DNA from: an uncultured Clostridia bacterium
GTDB taxonomy: Bacteria; Bacillota; Clostridia; Oscillospirales; Acutalibacteraceae
Direction of reading: 5' to 3'
Length of the DNA stretch: 15,650 bases
Assembly (NCBI GenBank): GCA_947302895.1
Contig: CAMYWU010000009.1
Location: forward strand, 1 to 15,650
In this document: piece by piece, positions 1 to 7,433 of the stretch
Layout of the letters: the number at the start of each line of letters is the position of its first letter
How positions within the stretch are numbered: position 1 is the stretch's first letter
The notes under the pieces: model-generated
Database searches by the model: none
What the model was told of the DNA's origin: nothing
Seen by the model: the letters and a program-made list of their open reading frames with translations, nothing else
Translations under genes and position numbers: made by a program

Positions 1-303
1 TAAATCGCTTCGCTGAATGTTTTCAAGTATGGATAAAACGGCACTTTGCTCATAGTCGCAGTCAAGCTCTATGCAGGGAACTGATTGAAAATTGGCGAGT
101 ATTGCCGCTCTCAGCCTTCTTTCTCCTGCGATAACCTCAAAATAATCCGAATTATTTATTCTTCTTATTAATAATGGCTGCAATATGCCGTTTTCCTTTA
201 TTGAATCCGCAAGCGAAAGCATTTCATCGCTTTCAAACTTGTGGCGGGGTTGATACGGATTCGGCAACAGCTTCTCTGTTTGAATATTTTTTATTTCTTC
301 CAT
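1..303 (-). CDS. parB: ParB/Noc-family chromosome partition protein, 3' end cut off by window edge
   Basis: The first 101 residues of a ParB-family DNA-binding CTPase are present; the HTH and C-terminal domains lie outside the window. Visible motifs are LLPNPYQPR (residues 12-20), the nucleotide-binding GERRLRAA motif (60-67) and ENIQRSDL (94-101), all hallmarks of the ParB N-terminal domain. In the family this domain binds CTP, and the protein loads at centromere-like sites to organise or segregate the origin region. The ATG at 303 is preceded by a good ribosome binding site (AAAGGGTGG). Its position directly after rsmG matches noc of Bacillus, so Noc is as likely as Spo0J/ParB; the specificity helices that would decide are missing. 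The terminator upstream implies its own promoter. A possible -10 (TATGAT, 328-333) is visible, but no good -35. Confidence 0.9.
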   Translation of the reverse strand, partial: MEEIKNIQTEKLLPNPYQPRHKFESDEMLSLADSIKENGILQPLLIRRINNSDYFEVIAGERRLRAAILANFQSVPCIELDCDYEQSAVLSILENIQRSDL

Positions 304-340
304 ATAACCACCCTTTAGGCAAATGTTATCATAGCGGCAG

Positions 341-376
341 AAAAAAATAAAGGATTTTTCATCGTGAAAAATCCTT
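341..376 (-). terminator. Rho-independent terminator after rsmG
   Basis: A perfect 11-bp stem (350-360 with 366-376, 5-nt loop) is followed on the minus strand by TTATTTTTTT. It lies 22 bases past the rsmG stop and closes the rpmH-to-rsmG transcription unit. It also separates that unit from parB/noc, whose start is only 46 bases from the stem. Confidence 0.92.
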
Positions 377-397
377 AATGTTCGACATAAACATATT

Positions 398-1105
398 CTA
401 TTCGAGGGGAGTGGATGTTATTTTCTTGGGCTTTCTGGGATATATTGTCGGAATTTGCGAAATCTTTTTTATAATAACAATTGTTCTTTGGTCTCCGTTC
501 GGAAGTTTATATGAAACAATATCCTCAAACCTGCCTCCCAGAAGGGATACAGCGTTTTTAGCGCCCTCCGTTTCATCTTCGCTGCCCTTCAGCGCAACGA
601 AGTATCCGCCTTCCTTAACGAAGGGTAAACAGTATTCCGCAAGCACATTCAGCGGCGCAACAGCCCTTGCCGTTGCAAAATCAAATGTTTCACGCAAAAC
701 CTTGTTTTGCCCTGCATCCTCGGCTCTTGAATGTATGAGCTGAGCTTCCTTACCGCAGCCGCACACAACGCTTTCAAGAAAATCAATGCGTTTTTTAAGG
801 GAATCAAGCAGGGTGAGCTTTAAATCCTCCCTTGCAAGCAAGAGGGGAAGCCCCGGAAAGCCTGCGCCCGTTCCAACATCAATTATCTTAGCGCCCTTGG
901 GTATATCAACAAAGCGCAGAAATTCAAGACTGTCAACAAAATGCTTAACAACAATCTCGTCAGGCTCGGTTATTGCGGTTAAATTCATAACCTTATTTGT
1001 TTCGACAAGGGTATTTGCATAAAAATCAAAGCCGTTAAGCGCTTTTTCATCAAGCTCAACTCCGATTTCGCTGCAATAATCCCTCAATAAGTCCTTGTTT
1101 ATCAT
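398..1105 (-). CDS. rsmG: 16S rRNA (guanine-527 N7)-methyltransferase RsmG
   Basis: RsmG (GidB) transfers a methyl group from S-adenosylmethionine to N7 of G527 in 16S rRNA. The 235-residue length is normal for the family. The Rossmann SAM-binding loop is clear as [10 protein letters not shown] (residues 76-85), followed by the acidic strand end [12 protein letters not shown] (99-110). The C-terminus has the usual RTIVIIKK strand and a basic YPRKPKK tail. The start ATG at 1105 overlaps the mnmG stop in an ATGA arrangement, so the two are probably translationally coupled. It is the last gene of the operon before the terminator at 341-376. In other bacteria loss of RsmG gives low-level streptomycin resistance. 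A 13/16 match to the parS consensus lies inside the gene at 686-701. Confidence 0.97.
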   Translation of the reverse strand: MINKDLLRDYCSEIGVELDEKALNGFDFYANTLVETNKVMNLTAITEPDEIVVKHFVDSLEFLRFVDIPKGAKIIDVGTGAGFPGLPLLLAREDLKLTLLDSLKKRIDFLESVVCGCGKEAQLIHSRAEDAGQNKVLRETFDFATARAVAPLNVLAEYCLPFVKEGGYFVALKGSEDETEGAKNAVSLLGGRFEDIVSYKLPNGDQRTIVIIKKISQIPTIYPRKPKKITSTPLE

Positions 1106-2964
1106 AAACTCTCCAAAATAATATTAAGCGCTGTTATATCAGCGGGGTTAACTCCGCTGATTCTGCTTGCCTGACCTAAATTCTGAGGTCTTATTTTTGA
1201 AAGCTTTTCAACAGCTTCGAGCCTTAACCCCTTTAATGCGCTGTAATCTATATCCTCGGGGATTTGCTTTTCTTCAATTCGGCGCATTTCCTTAATCTGC
1301 GCCTCCTGCTTTTTAATATATCCCTCATATTTTATTGATATTTCAACCTGCTCAAAGATTTCATATGGCAAATCCGGGCGGTTTATATCAAAGGGTTTTA
1401 AGTGTTCATAGGTTATCTGAGGTCTGCGAAGAAGTTCAATCATCTTGCAACCCGTTTTCATAGGCGCTGTTCCAGCGTCTTCAAGAACCTTCTGAAGCTC
1501 GGGGGAGAGGGGGATTGAGGTTTTTTCAACCCTTCTCATCTCCTCTTTGATTAACTCCTGTTTCTTTAAGAACTTTGCATATCTTTCCTCGCTGATGAGC
1601 CCTATTTCATATCCAAGCGGAGTTAAGCGGATATCCGCATTATCCTGTCTTAAAACAAGGCGGTATTCGCTTCGTGAAGTCATCATCCTGTATGGGTCCG
1701 AACAACCCTTGGTAACCAAATCATCGATGAGAGTTCCAATATAAGAGCCCCCACGGTCAAGAACAATCTCGCTCTTGCCCTGAATTTTTCTTGCCGCGTT
1801 AATTCCTGCAACAAGTCCCTGTGCGGCGGCTTCCTCATATCCGCTTGAGCCGTTGAACTGTCCTGCTCCGTAAAGACCGGGAATATCATTGAATTCAAGC
1901 GTTGCTTTCAGCGCCGTCGGGTCAACGCAGTCATATTCAATTGCATATGCGCAGCGCATAACCTGTGCGTTTTCAAGACCGGGTATTGTATGGATAAATT
2001 CAAGCTGAACATCCTCGGGAAGCGAGGAAGAAAGACCTTGCAAATACATCTCCTCGGTGTTTTCGCCGCAGGGCTCAATAAAGAGCTGATGCCTTTGCTT
2101 ATCTGCAAAACGAACGATTTTATCCTCAAAGCTCGGGCAATAGCGAGGACCCTTGCCCTCGATTTTTCCGCTATACATAGGCGAGCGGTGAAGATTATCA
2201 AGAATAACCTGTTTTGTGTTTTCGTTTGTGTATGTTATATGGCATAATACCTTGTTTTCAGGCGCATTTTCGGTTTCAAAGGAAAAGGGAACTGTTCTCT
2301 CGTCGCCCGCCTGCTCTTCAAGGTTTTCAAAATTGATAGTCCTTTTATTTACTCTGCTCGGCGTTCCTGTTTTAAATCTGCGAAGCGGAATATTCAGCTT
2401 CTTAAGGGATGCGGCAAGCTGAGTTGCAGGAAACATACCGTCGGGTCCGCTTTCATATGAAATCTCGCCGATATAAACCCTTCCGCCAAGGAAGGTTCCC
2501 GTTGCAATGATAACGGCTTTTGCGGTAAACTCGGCTTCAAGCCTTGTTACACAGTGCCATAAACCCTTCTCGTCTCTGAATATATCAACAATTTCGCCCT
2601 GGCGTATATCAAGGTTTTCGCATTTTTCAAGAATATGCTTCATTTCGGCGGAGTATTCTCTTCTGTCTATCTGCGCTCTTAGGGAATGAACAGCGGGTCC
2701 CTTCCCGAGATTGAGCATTCTCGACTGTAGAGTGTGCTTGTCCGCCGCCTTGCCCATTTCGCCGCCGAGGGCATCAATTTCACGAACAAGATGTCCTTTA
2801 GATGTTCCTCCGATTGAAGGATTGCAGGGCATATTGCCAACCCAGTCAAGATTTATTGTGAAAACGGCGGTTTTTGCGCCAAGGCGTGATGAAGCAAGGG
2901 CAGCTTCAATTCCTGCATGCCCTGCGCCTATTACTATTACATCATATTCTCCGCCGAAATACAT
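1102..2964 (-). CDS. mnmG: tRNA uridine-34 5-carboxymethylaminomethyl modification enzyme MnmG (GidA)
   Basis: MnmG is the FAD- and NADH-dependent partner of MnmE. Together they install the (carboxymethyl)aminomethyl group at C5 of wobble uridine 34 in certain tRNAs. The 620-residue protein is full length. It shows the FAD dinucleotide-binding GAGHAG (13-18), CNPSIGG with conserved Cys47, the ATGTFLGGR segment (154-162), [10 protein letters not shown] (195-204), [13 protein letters not shown] with conserved Cys276, and the [13 protein letters not shown] segment of the FAD domain. The helical C-terminal domain that contacts MnmE is intact. The ATG at 2964 has a strong ribosome binding site (AGAGGTAGG). 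It sits 71 bases after mnmE, and that gap holds a 7-bp tandem array. Its stop overlaps the rsmG start. Confidence 0.98.
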   Translation of the reverse strand: MYFGGEYDVIVIGAGHAGIEAALASSRLGAKTAVFTINLDWVGNMPCNPSIGGTSKGHLVREIDALGGEMGKAADKHTLQSRMLNLGKGPAVHSLRAQIDRREYSAEMKHILEKCENLDIRQGEIVDIFRDEKGLWHCVTRLEAEFTAKAVIIATGTFLGGRVYIGEISYESGPDGMFPATQLAASLKKLNIPLRRFKTGTPSRVNKRTINFENLEEQAGDERTVPFSFETENAPENKVLCHITYTNENTKQVILDNLHRSPMYSGKIEGKGPRYCPSFEDKIVRFADKQRHQLFIEPCGENTEEMYLQGLSSSLPEDVQLEFIHTIPGLENAQVMRCAYAIEYDCVDPTALKATLEFNDIPGLYGAGQFNGSSGYEEAAAQGLVAGINAARKIQGKSEIVLDRGGSYIGTLIDDLVTKGCSDPYRMMTSRSEYRLVLRQDNADIRLTPLGYEIGLISEERYAKFLKKQELIKEEMRRVEKTSIPLSPELQKVLEDAGTAPMKTGCKMIELLRRPQITYEHLKPFDINRPDLPYEIFEQVEISIKYEGYIKKQEAQIKEMRRIEEKQIPEDIDYSALKGLRLEAVEKLSKIRPQNLGQASRISGVNPADITALNIILESL

Positions 2965-2995
2965 ATCCTACCTCTTTTGTTCAAGCGCAGCGAGT

Positions 2996-3037
2996 AACCA
3001 ACAACGTGCAACGCAAAACGCATAACGCACAACTGTT
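2996..3037. repeat. Degenerate 7-bp tandem array in the mnmE-mnmG spacer
   Basis: The trinucleotide AAC recurs exactly every 7 bases on the plus strand at 2996, 3003, 3010, 3017, 3024 and 3031, giving six units. The central units are AACGTGC, AACGCAA, AACGCAT and AACGCAC. The array fills most of the 71-bp spacer between mnmG and mnmE and runs to the mnmE stop codon. A second array with the same period and the same AAC anchor lies at 4444-4478 in the next spacer. Function is unknown. Confidence 0.8.
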
Positions 3038-4400
3038 ACTTTCCTACACAGAATTTACTGAATATATTATTAACAACCTCTGTTGTTGCTTTCTTTCCCG
3101 TTAATGATAAAAGCTCGTCCGCAGCCGCATCAAGCATAACATTGATTGCATCAAAGGTCATACCCGATTTCAGCGCATCAATTGCGGCGCATATATTTTC
3201 ATATGCTCTCTGGCAGTTTTGCTTCTGCCTCAAATTTGCAAGCAGGGGAGCGTTTGAATCAAAATCAGCAATACCGAGCACATTGTTTACCGCATTGCAA
3301 AGCTCCTCATAGCCTTCGCCGTTCTTTGCGCTGATATAAACAACGCTTTCAAAGGCATTTTCTATAACTGCCGTATCAATTTCGCTCTTTAAATCCGTTT
3401 TATTGATAACTGCAACCGCATTTTTGCCCCTGCACTTATCAATTAACTCTTCATCCTCGTTTGTAATAGCCTGCGAGGAATCAAAAACGGCTAAAACAAG
3501 CTGCGCCTCATCAATTGCTTTATGGGCTTTTTCAATTCCTATTGATTCAACATAGTCCTCGCTCTTTCTGAGCCCTGCGGTATCCTTAAGGTGCAAAACA
3601 ATATCGCCCAGACGTACGCTGTCCTCAACAATATCCCTCGTTGTTCCCTCAATATGGGTTACAATGCTCTTTTCCGTTTTTGAGAGCATATTCATAAGGC
3701 TTGATTTGCCTGCGTTCGGTCTGCCTGCGATAACTGTGTTTACTCCGCAAGTTACGGTTTGACCGTTATCATAGTTATCAAGAAGCTTTGCGAGAGTTTT
3801 TGAAGCTTCATCAAGTGTTTTTTCAAGCTCTTCGTTTTCAAGCTCGGGTATTTCCTCGTCGGGATAATCAACCCATGCCGCCATAAGTGCGCTCATATCG
3901 AGCAGTTTTTCAAGAACGGAGTTTATCTCACGGCTCAACACGCCCTGAAGCGCATTAAAGGAAGCCTTAAGCTCAGCCTGTCCCTGAGCGGAAATCATTG
4001 AAGCAACGGATTCCGCCTGGGTTAAATCTATTTTTCCGTTTAAAAAGGCTCTTTTTGTAAATTCTCCTGCCTCGGCAGGCTGGGCACCCGCATCAAAAAC
4101 AGCCTGAAGGGTGTTTTGTATTGCAAGCAAGCCTCCGTGAACGGATAACTCGGCAACATCTTCGCCCGTATAGCTTTTGGGCGCACGGAAAACAAGGGCA
4201 ACCGCATTATCTGCCTTGCTGCCGTTTATTATTATATTTCCGTATTTAGCTCTGTAGCCCTTAAGCTCGGTTAGCTCAGAATTATCAAAGGGCTTGAAAA
4301 CGTGCGAAGCAATTTTTATTGCATCGTCGCCGCTTATTCTGATAACTCCGATACCGCCCGGGGCATTTCCGCTTGATATTGCAGCAATTGTTTTTGACAT
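3036..4400 (-). CDS. mnmE: tRNA modification GTPase MnmE (TrmE)
   Basis: MnmE is the GTPase that binds a folate one-carbon donor and works with MnmG on tRNA wobble uridine 34. The 454-residue protein is complete. Residues 1-120 form the TrmE folate-binding domain, ending in the conserved KRAFLNGKIDLTQAE. The G domain sits in the helical region with G1 GRPNAGKS (226-233), G2 TTRD (253-256), G3 DTAG (273-276), G4 NKTD (333-336) and G5 SAK (357-359). The protein ends in FCVGK, with the conserved Cys451 near the C-terminus. The start ATG at 4400 has GGAG five bases upstream. Location between jag and mnmG is the standard Firmicutes order. Spacers on both sides contain repeat arrays. Confidence 0.98.
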   Translation of the reverse strand: MSKTIAAISSGNAPGGIGVIRISGDDAIKIASHVFKPFDNSELTELKGYRAKYGNIIINGSKADNAVALVFRAPKSYTGEDVAELSVHGGLLAIQNTLQAVFDAGAQPAEAGEFTKRAFLNGKIDLTQAESVASMISAQGQAELKASFNALQGVLSREINSVLEKLLDMSALMAAWVDYPDEEIPELENEELEKTLDEASKTLAKLLDNYDNGQTVTCGVNTVIAGRPNAGKSSLMNMLSKTEKSIVTHIEGTTRDIVEDSVRLGDIVLHLKDTAGLRKSEDYVESIGIEKAHKAIDEAQLVLAVFDSSQAITNEDEELIDKCRGKNAVAVINKTDLKSEIDTAVIENAFESVVYISAKNGEGYEELCNAVNNVLGIADFDSNAPLLANLRQKQNCQRAYENICAAIDALKSGMTFDAINVMLDAAADELLSLTGKKATTEVVNNIFSKFCVGK

Positions 4401-4424
4401 AAAAACTCCGTTTATTAATCAGGT

Positions 4425-4439
4425 GCGGGCAGAGCCCGC
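4425..4439. repeat. Short GC-rich hairpin in the jag-mnmE spacer
   Basis: GCGGGC, then AGA, then GCCCGC forms a 6-bp stem with a 3-nt loop, 25 bases upstream of the mnmE start. It is much more GC-rich than its surroundings and has no U-tract, so it is not an ordinary terminator. It adjoins the heptamer array at 4444-4478. Confidence 0.6.
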
Positions 4440-4443
4440 CCTC

Positions 4444-4478
4444 AACTCTTCACTCTTAACTTTTAACTCTTAACTTAT
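4444..4478. repeat. Degenerate 7-bp tandem array in the jag-mnmE spacer
   Basis: Five consecutive heptamers are visible on the plus strand: AACTCTT, CACTCTT, AACTTTT, AACTCTT and AACTTAT, starting at 4444, 4451, 4458, 4465 and 4472. The 7-bp period and AAC anchor match the array at 2996-3037, though the remaining four bases differ. Function is unknown. Confidence 0.8.
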
Positions 4479-4509
4479 TAATGGCGAACGCCAACCGTCC
4501 GCCATTAAT
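4477..4509. repeat. Inverted repeat just after the jag stop codon
   Basis: ATTAATGGCG (4477-4486) pairs perfectly with CGCCATTAAT (4500-4509) around a 13-nt loop. A competing small hairpin, GGCG-AA-CGCC, lies at 4483-4492. On the minus strand the structure starts two bases after the jag stop and has no U-tract. It may act as an mRNA 3' stabiliser or processing site, or be part of a mobile intergenic repeat together with the adjacent array. Confidence 0.65.
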
Positions 4510-4511
4510 GA

Positions 4512-5423
4512 TTAGTCTTTATTTACTTCAATCTTTCCGAACTTCGGTAAATCAGCTCTGTCTGCCTTGGGTTCACGCTGAACCTGGGGAGCGGACTGCT
4601 TTGAACCTCTGTTTCTTGATTCACGGGGCTTTACGCCGCCTGTTGGCTCAAGAACAACTCTTCTGTCCTGATTATAGCCGATTGAGCGAGATTCAACGCC
4701 GTCAAACTCCTGAATCGTTGTATGAATAATTCTTCTCTCATAGGGATTCATCGGCTCAAAGGTGTATCTTCTGCCCGTTCTGAGAACATAGGAAGCGTGC
4801 TTTCTTGCAAGCTGCTTCATGGTTTCGTTTCTCTTCTCTCTGTAGTCGCCAACATTGATTGAAACACGAACATAACCGCCGCTCTTTTTCTTCATAGCGA
4901 GAGAAAGGAGATACTGAATTGAATCAAGGGTTTCGCCCCTTCTTCCTATAACAATTCCGAAATCCTCACACTCAAGGTCCATTGTTACAACGCCGTTATC
5001 GTACTGAGCTTCGATTTTTGCATCGTCAACCTTAAGTCCCTTAAGAATTTCAGCAAGATAGCTCTTTGCATATTCAAGGTCAACCGATTTCGGAGCGTCC
5101 TTTTTGGGCTCTTCGGTTTCGGGTGCCTTGGGAGCAGCCTTAACTTCAGGTTTTGCTGTGTTTTCCTTCTTTACGGCTTCCTTCTTCTTTTGGGGATTTG
5201 CCTTCTTTGGCTGCTTTTTATTAGGTTTTTTCTCTTTAACTCCGTCTTCATAACTTGCCTTAACCTGAGCGTCTGCACCTCCGAAAAGTCCTAAAAACTT
5301 TTTCTGAGGTCTGACAAGCACTTCAAATTCAATATCGGCAGTAAGCGGAGCATTTAAACCGGCTTTTGCGGCATTGGTTGCCTCTTCAATGGTTTTGCCG
5401 GTTCCGATATATTCTCTTAACAT
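4512..5423 (-). CDS. khpB: RNA-binding protein Jag/KhpB (Jag_N, KH and R3H domains)
   Basis: This is the Jag/KhpB protein, an RNA-binding partner of KhpA that in streptococci and other Firmicutes influences cell elongation and mRNA fate. The order is typical: a Jag_N domain (about 1-55, including KKFLGLFGG at 41-49), a long lysine/proline/alanine-rich linker (about 60-112), a KH domain with the GRRG loop (160-163) followed by ETLDSIQYLLS, and an R3H domain (about 195-260) with the R-xxx-H signature in ERRIIH (R230, H234). A basic, low-complexity tail of about 40 residues follows. The ATG at 5423 has a strong GGAGG site. It is 24 bases downstream of yidC, the usual partner gene, suggesting co-translation of membrane-protein insertion and RNA-binding functions. 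The linker is probably disordered. Confidence 0.95.
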   Translation of the reverse strand: MLREYIGTGKTIEEATNAAKAGLNAPLTADIEFEVLVRPQKKFLGLFGGADAQVKASYEDGVKEKKPNKKQPKKANPQKKKEAVKKENTAKPEVKAAPKAPETEEPKKDAPKSVDLEYAKSYLAEILKGLKVDDAKIEAQYDNGVVTMDLECEDFGIVIGRRGETLDSIQYLLSLAMKKKSGGYVRVSINVGDYREKRNETMKQLARKHASYVLRTGRRYTFEPMNPYERRIIHTTIQEFDGVESRSIGYNQDRRVVLEPTGGVKPRESRNRGSKQSAPQVQREPKADRADLPKFGKIEVNKD

Positions 5424-5447
5424 ATATCCTCCGAAACGTTTTACGTT

Positions 5448-6452
5448 CTATTTAATTTTTTTAATGCTTTCTTCCCTTGAACGTCTTTCAATAGTGTTTT
5501 CTATCATTTCTCTTGCGATATTTCTTTTTGGCGGGAAGAATTTTGCCATAACGAGCTGCTGAACAATTGCAACCACGTTTGAAATAATCCAGTAAAAGCC
5601 AACTGCTGCAGATACTTTAAACGAGATATAGAACGAGAAAAGGGGCATCATAAGCATCATCATAATCATTGATGACTGCTGCTGAGCTGCCATAGTGTTG
5701 GTTTTTCTCTGAATTAATGTTGAAACAATTGAGGATGCCAATGATGTAATAAGGCAGAGGATGGGAATTATAATAATAACTCCGCCCTTCCAGGTCGGAA
5801 CCTGGGTCATATCGAGCGAGCCGATAAACATATGGTTTTTATAATTCTCAATTGCTTCGATTTTGTCCGCTGTAAACAGCTTTGGAAGCTCAGTGGCAAG
5901 TATATCCTTATACTTATCAAAATTCTGGAGAATTTCAATCTGGAAATACTGTCCGCTGTAGTCGATTGCTTTAGCGATAGCCTCGGTGTTGCCTGAAATA
6001 TCAACGCCGAGAATATACTGAATAGGATAATAGATAATTCCGATAATACCCATAAGGAATACCATCTGGAAAGCCATCGGTCCGCAACCCATATTCATCG
6101 GATTGTGGCCCTCTCTTGCATAAAGAGCCTGGATTTCCTCCTGCATCTGGGCATTTGCCTTCTGGCGCTGCTTAGGATCAGAAATGCTGTTTACATTATA
6201 TTTCTTTTGAATCTTCTGTATTTTAGGCTGAATTCTTGCAGTTTTCGCCATAGTTTTCTGCTGTCTTAAGTTAAAGGGGAAGAGAACAACACGGGTTAAT
6301 ACGGTGAAAACCATAAGCGAAATGAAATAGTTATCATTGAATATGAAGAGAAGTCCCTTCATACATTCGCCGAACAGCCAATACAGCGGCTTTAAAAAGG
6401 CCATTCCGTTTGAAATGCCTCTTGCTGCCATTGTAATAGTTTCAATAAACAC
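5448..6452 (-). CDS. yidC: Membrane protein insertase YidC/Oxa1 family
   Basis: YidC inserts membrane proteins alone or with SecYEG. The 334-residue protein is of the short Gram-positive type without the large periplasmic domain. The first core segment carries the conserved groove arginine in TVLTRVVLFPF (R54). A positively charged cytosolic hairpin (about 63-110) follows, then LYAREGHNPMNMGCGP (110-125) leading into the second core segment. Two further segments form the C-terminal half, and the last 30 residues are basic. An extracellular loop of about 70 residues (about 150-220) is rather long. The start is GTG at 6452, directly abutting the yidD stop (TAA-GTG) with AAGGA seven bases upstream; an internal ATG at 6431 is the alternative. 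I see no lipoprotein signal, unlike Bacillus SpoIIIJ. Confidence 0.95.
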   Translation of the reverse strand: MFIETITMAARGISNGMAFLKPLYWLFGECMKGLLFIFNDNYFISLMVFTVLTRVVLFPFNLRQQKTMAKTARIQPKIQKIQKKYNVNSISDPKQRQKANAQMQEEIQALYAREGHNPMNMGCGPMAFQMVFLMGIIGIIYYPIQYILGVDISGNTEAIAKAIDYSGQYFQIEILQNFDKYKDILATELPKLFTADKIEAIENYKNHMFIGSLDMTQVPTWKGGVIIIIPILCLITSLASSIVSTLIQRKTNTMAAQQQSSMIMMMLMMPLFSFYISFKVSAAVGFYWIISNVVAIVQQLVMAKFFPPKRNIAREMIENTIERRSREESIKKIK

Positions 6453-6716
6453 TTACTTTTCCTTATTTCCTTTTTCTTTTTTTGGGGGAACGGGGTCGTA
6501 TCCGCCCTTAAAAAAAGGATTGCATCTCATTATTCGCCATAAAGCTAAAAGCGAGCCCTTGAGCACGCCGTGTATTTCAATAGCCTCGGCGGCATACTGA
6601 GAGCAGGTTGGGGTATAACGGCATGCGCCGTGGGAAAATCTGGGGGAGAGGGTTAACTGATAGGTTCTGATGAAAAAAATCGCAATTTTCTTTAAAAGGG
6701 AATTAAGCTTTTTCAT
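6453..6716 (-). CDS. yidD: Membrane protein insertion efficiency factor YidD
   Basis: YidD is a small membrane-associated protein that assists YidC-dependent insertion. The 87-residue protein has the conserved core with YQLTLSP, the cysteine-bearing [15 protein letters not shown], the [20 protein letters not shown] segment and GGYDPVP, followed by a lysine-rich tail. An amphipathic N-terminal helix ([16 protein letters not shown]) probably lies on the membrane. I chose the ATG at 6716, with GGGTG upstream and a typical MKKL start, over an upstream in-frame GTG at 6725. It overlaps the end of rnpA by 14 bases, the standard arrangement, and its stop touches the yidC start. Confidence 0.95.
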   Translation of the reverse strand: MKKLNSLLKKIAIFFIRTYQLTLSPRFSHGACRYTPTCSQYAAEAIEIHGVLKGSLLALWRIMRCNPFFKGGYDPVPPKKEKGNKEK

Positions 6717-7044
6717 CAATAACACCCATTTCCGTAAAATGATTTTCCATATCCTTCAAAACTTCCTGCATTTTAACCTTGCTTGTTAGCCCTCTTGCAA
6801 CAAAAACAAAATCCCAGCTGCCGCAAATTTTAGGCTCAAGCTCGCTGAAAGCCGCCCTTATTATGCGCCTTGAACGGTTTCTTTCAACCGCATTTCCGAT
6901 TTTTTTAGAGGTTGTTATGCCGTATCGGCAGCCCTTACCCCTGCTTTTCATTGCATAGGTTACAAGGTATTTTGAAGCTTTGCTCTCGCCGCGATAATAT
7001 AATCTGCGAAAATCCTTGTTTTCCTTCAGGGTCTGACTTTTCAT
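6703..7044 (-). CDS. rnpA: Ribonuclease P protein component
   Basis: RnpA is the basic protein subunit that helps the RNase P RNA bind and cleave the 5' leader of pre-tRNAs. At 113 residues it has normal length. The RNR signature is present as [17 protein letters not shown] (50-66), preceded by the [10 protein letters not shown] strand (41-50). The N-terminal [14 protein letters not shown] is also typical. The ATG at 7044 has GGGGA upstream. It lies 37 bases after rpmH and overlaps yidD, as in most bacteria. Confidence 0.97.
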   Translation of the reverse strand: MKSQTLKENKDFRRLYYRGESKASKYLVTYAMKSRGKGCRYGITTSKKIGNAVERNRSRRIIRAAFSELEPKICGSWDFVFVARGLTSKVKMQEVLKDMENHFTEMGVIDEKA

Positions 7045-7081
7045 AAAGTCCCCATTCCTGTTTTAATTAGTTAATCAGCTC

Positions 7082-7216
7082 TTAGTATGAGAGCTTTTTT
7101 CTGCCCTTAGCTCTTCTGCGAGCAAGTACTTTTCTTCCGTTTCTTGTTGACATTCTCTTTCTGAAGCCGTGCTCCTTCTTAGCATGTCTTTTCTTTGGCT
7201 GGAAAGTTCTTTTCAT
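7082..7216 (-). CDS. rpmH: 50S ribosomal protein L34
   Basis: A 44-codon gene encoding the very basic L34 protein of the large ribosomal subunit. The family pattern is unmistakable: it starts [11 protein letters not shown], has HGFRKRMST in the middle (residues 16-24), then [19 protein letters not shown] at the end. The start ATG at 7216 has GGAG ten bases upstream. It is the first gene of the operon that runs through rnpA, yidD, yidC, jag, mnmE and mnmG to rsmG. It is expressed from the promoter at 7343-7372 through a leader of about 120 bases. Confidence 0.98.
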   Translation of the reverse strand: MKRTFQPKKRHAKKEHGFRKRMSTRNGRKVLARRRAKGRKKLSY

Positions 7217-7336
7217 CTTTTTTCAACTCCGTTTCCAAGACTAAACTGGTCTTAATCTTTATATTCTCTGTGCGGTATAGCACAGGCATTTTACTGCTGA
7301 AAATCAGCGCTGTTTGTCAACTGATATACTAACAGC
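7217..7336 (-). promoter_or_regulatory. Structured 5' leader of the rpmH operon
   Basis: About 120 bases separate the expected transcription start from the rpmH ATG. Three small hairpins are visible: GCTGA-AAA-TCAGC (7296-7308), CTGTGC-6nt-GCACAG (7268-7285) and AAGAC-7nt-GTCTT (7237-7253). No U-tract terminator or known riboswitch is recognised. The length and structure could allow control of L34 or RNase P synthesis, but this is only an inference. Confidence 0.45.
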
Positions 7337-7342
7337 CTTGAT

Positions 7343-7372
7343 ATTATAGTATAATTAATAATGTTTTGTCAA
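7343..7372 (-). promoter_or_regulatory. Consensus promoter of the rpmH operon
   Basis: A perfect -35 TTGACA (7367-7372) and perfect -10 TATAAT (7343-7348) are separated by 18 bases on the minus strand. Transcription should start near 7336. A 10-bp direct repeat carrying the same TTGACA (7365-7374 and 7313-7322) gives a second -35-like box in the leader, but no good -10 follows it. Confidence 0.88.
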
Positions 7373-7379
7373 CTAAAAC

Positions 7380-7408
7380 TTGTTTTTATTTCAATAATAA
7401 TATATAAT
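7380..7408 (+). promoter_or_regulatory. Promoter of the vanZ-like/mtnN pair
   Basis: TTGTTT (7380-7385), a 17-base spacer and TATAAT (7403-7408) lie 25 bases before the vanZ-like start codon. It stands back-to-back with the rpmH promoter, the two -35 boxes being 7 bases apart, so the two transcription units may compete or share control. Confidence 0.72.
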
Positions 7409-7433
7409 ATACAATATCTTGGGGTGAACGCAT

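Noticed and set aside
2996..3037. CRISPR-like array
   Set aside because: The unit is only 7 bases with no spacers, far from CRISPR dimensions, and no cas genes are present.
7217..7433. Possible oriC in the AT-rich spacer upstream of rpmH
   Set aside because: No cluster of DnaA boxes was found, and the AT-rich part is explained by two back-to-back promoters.
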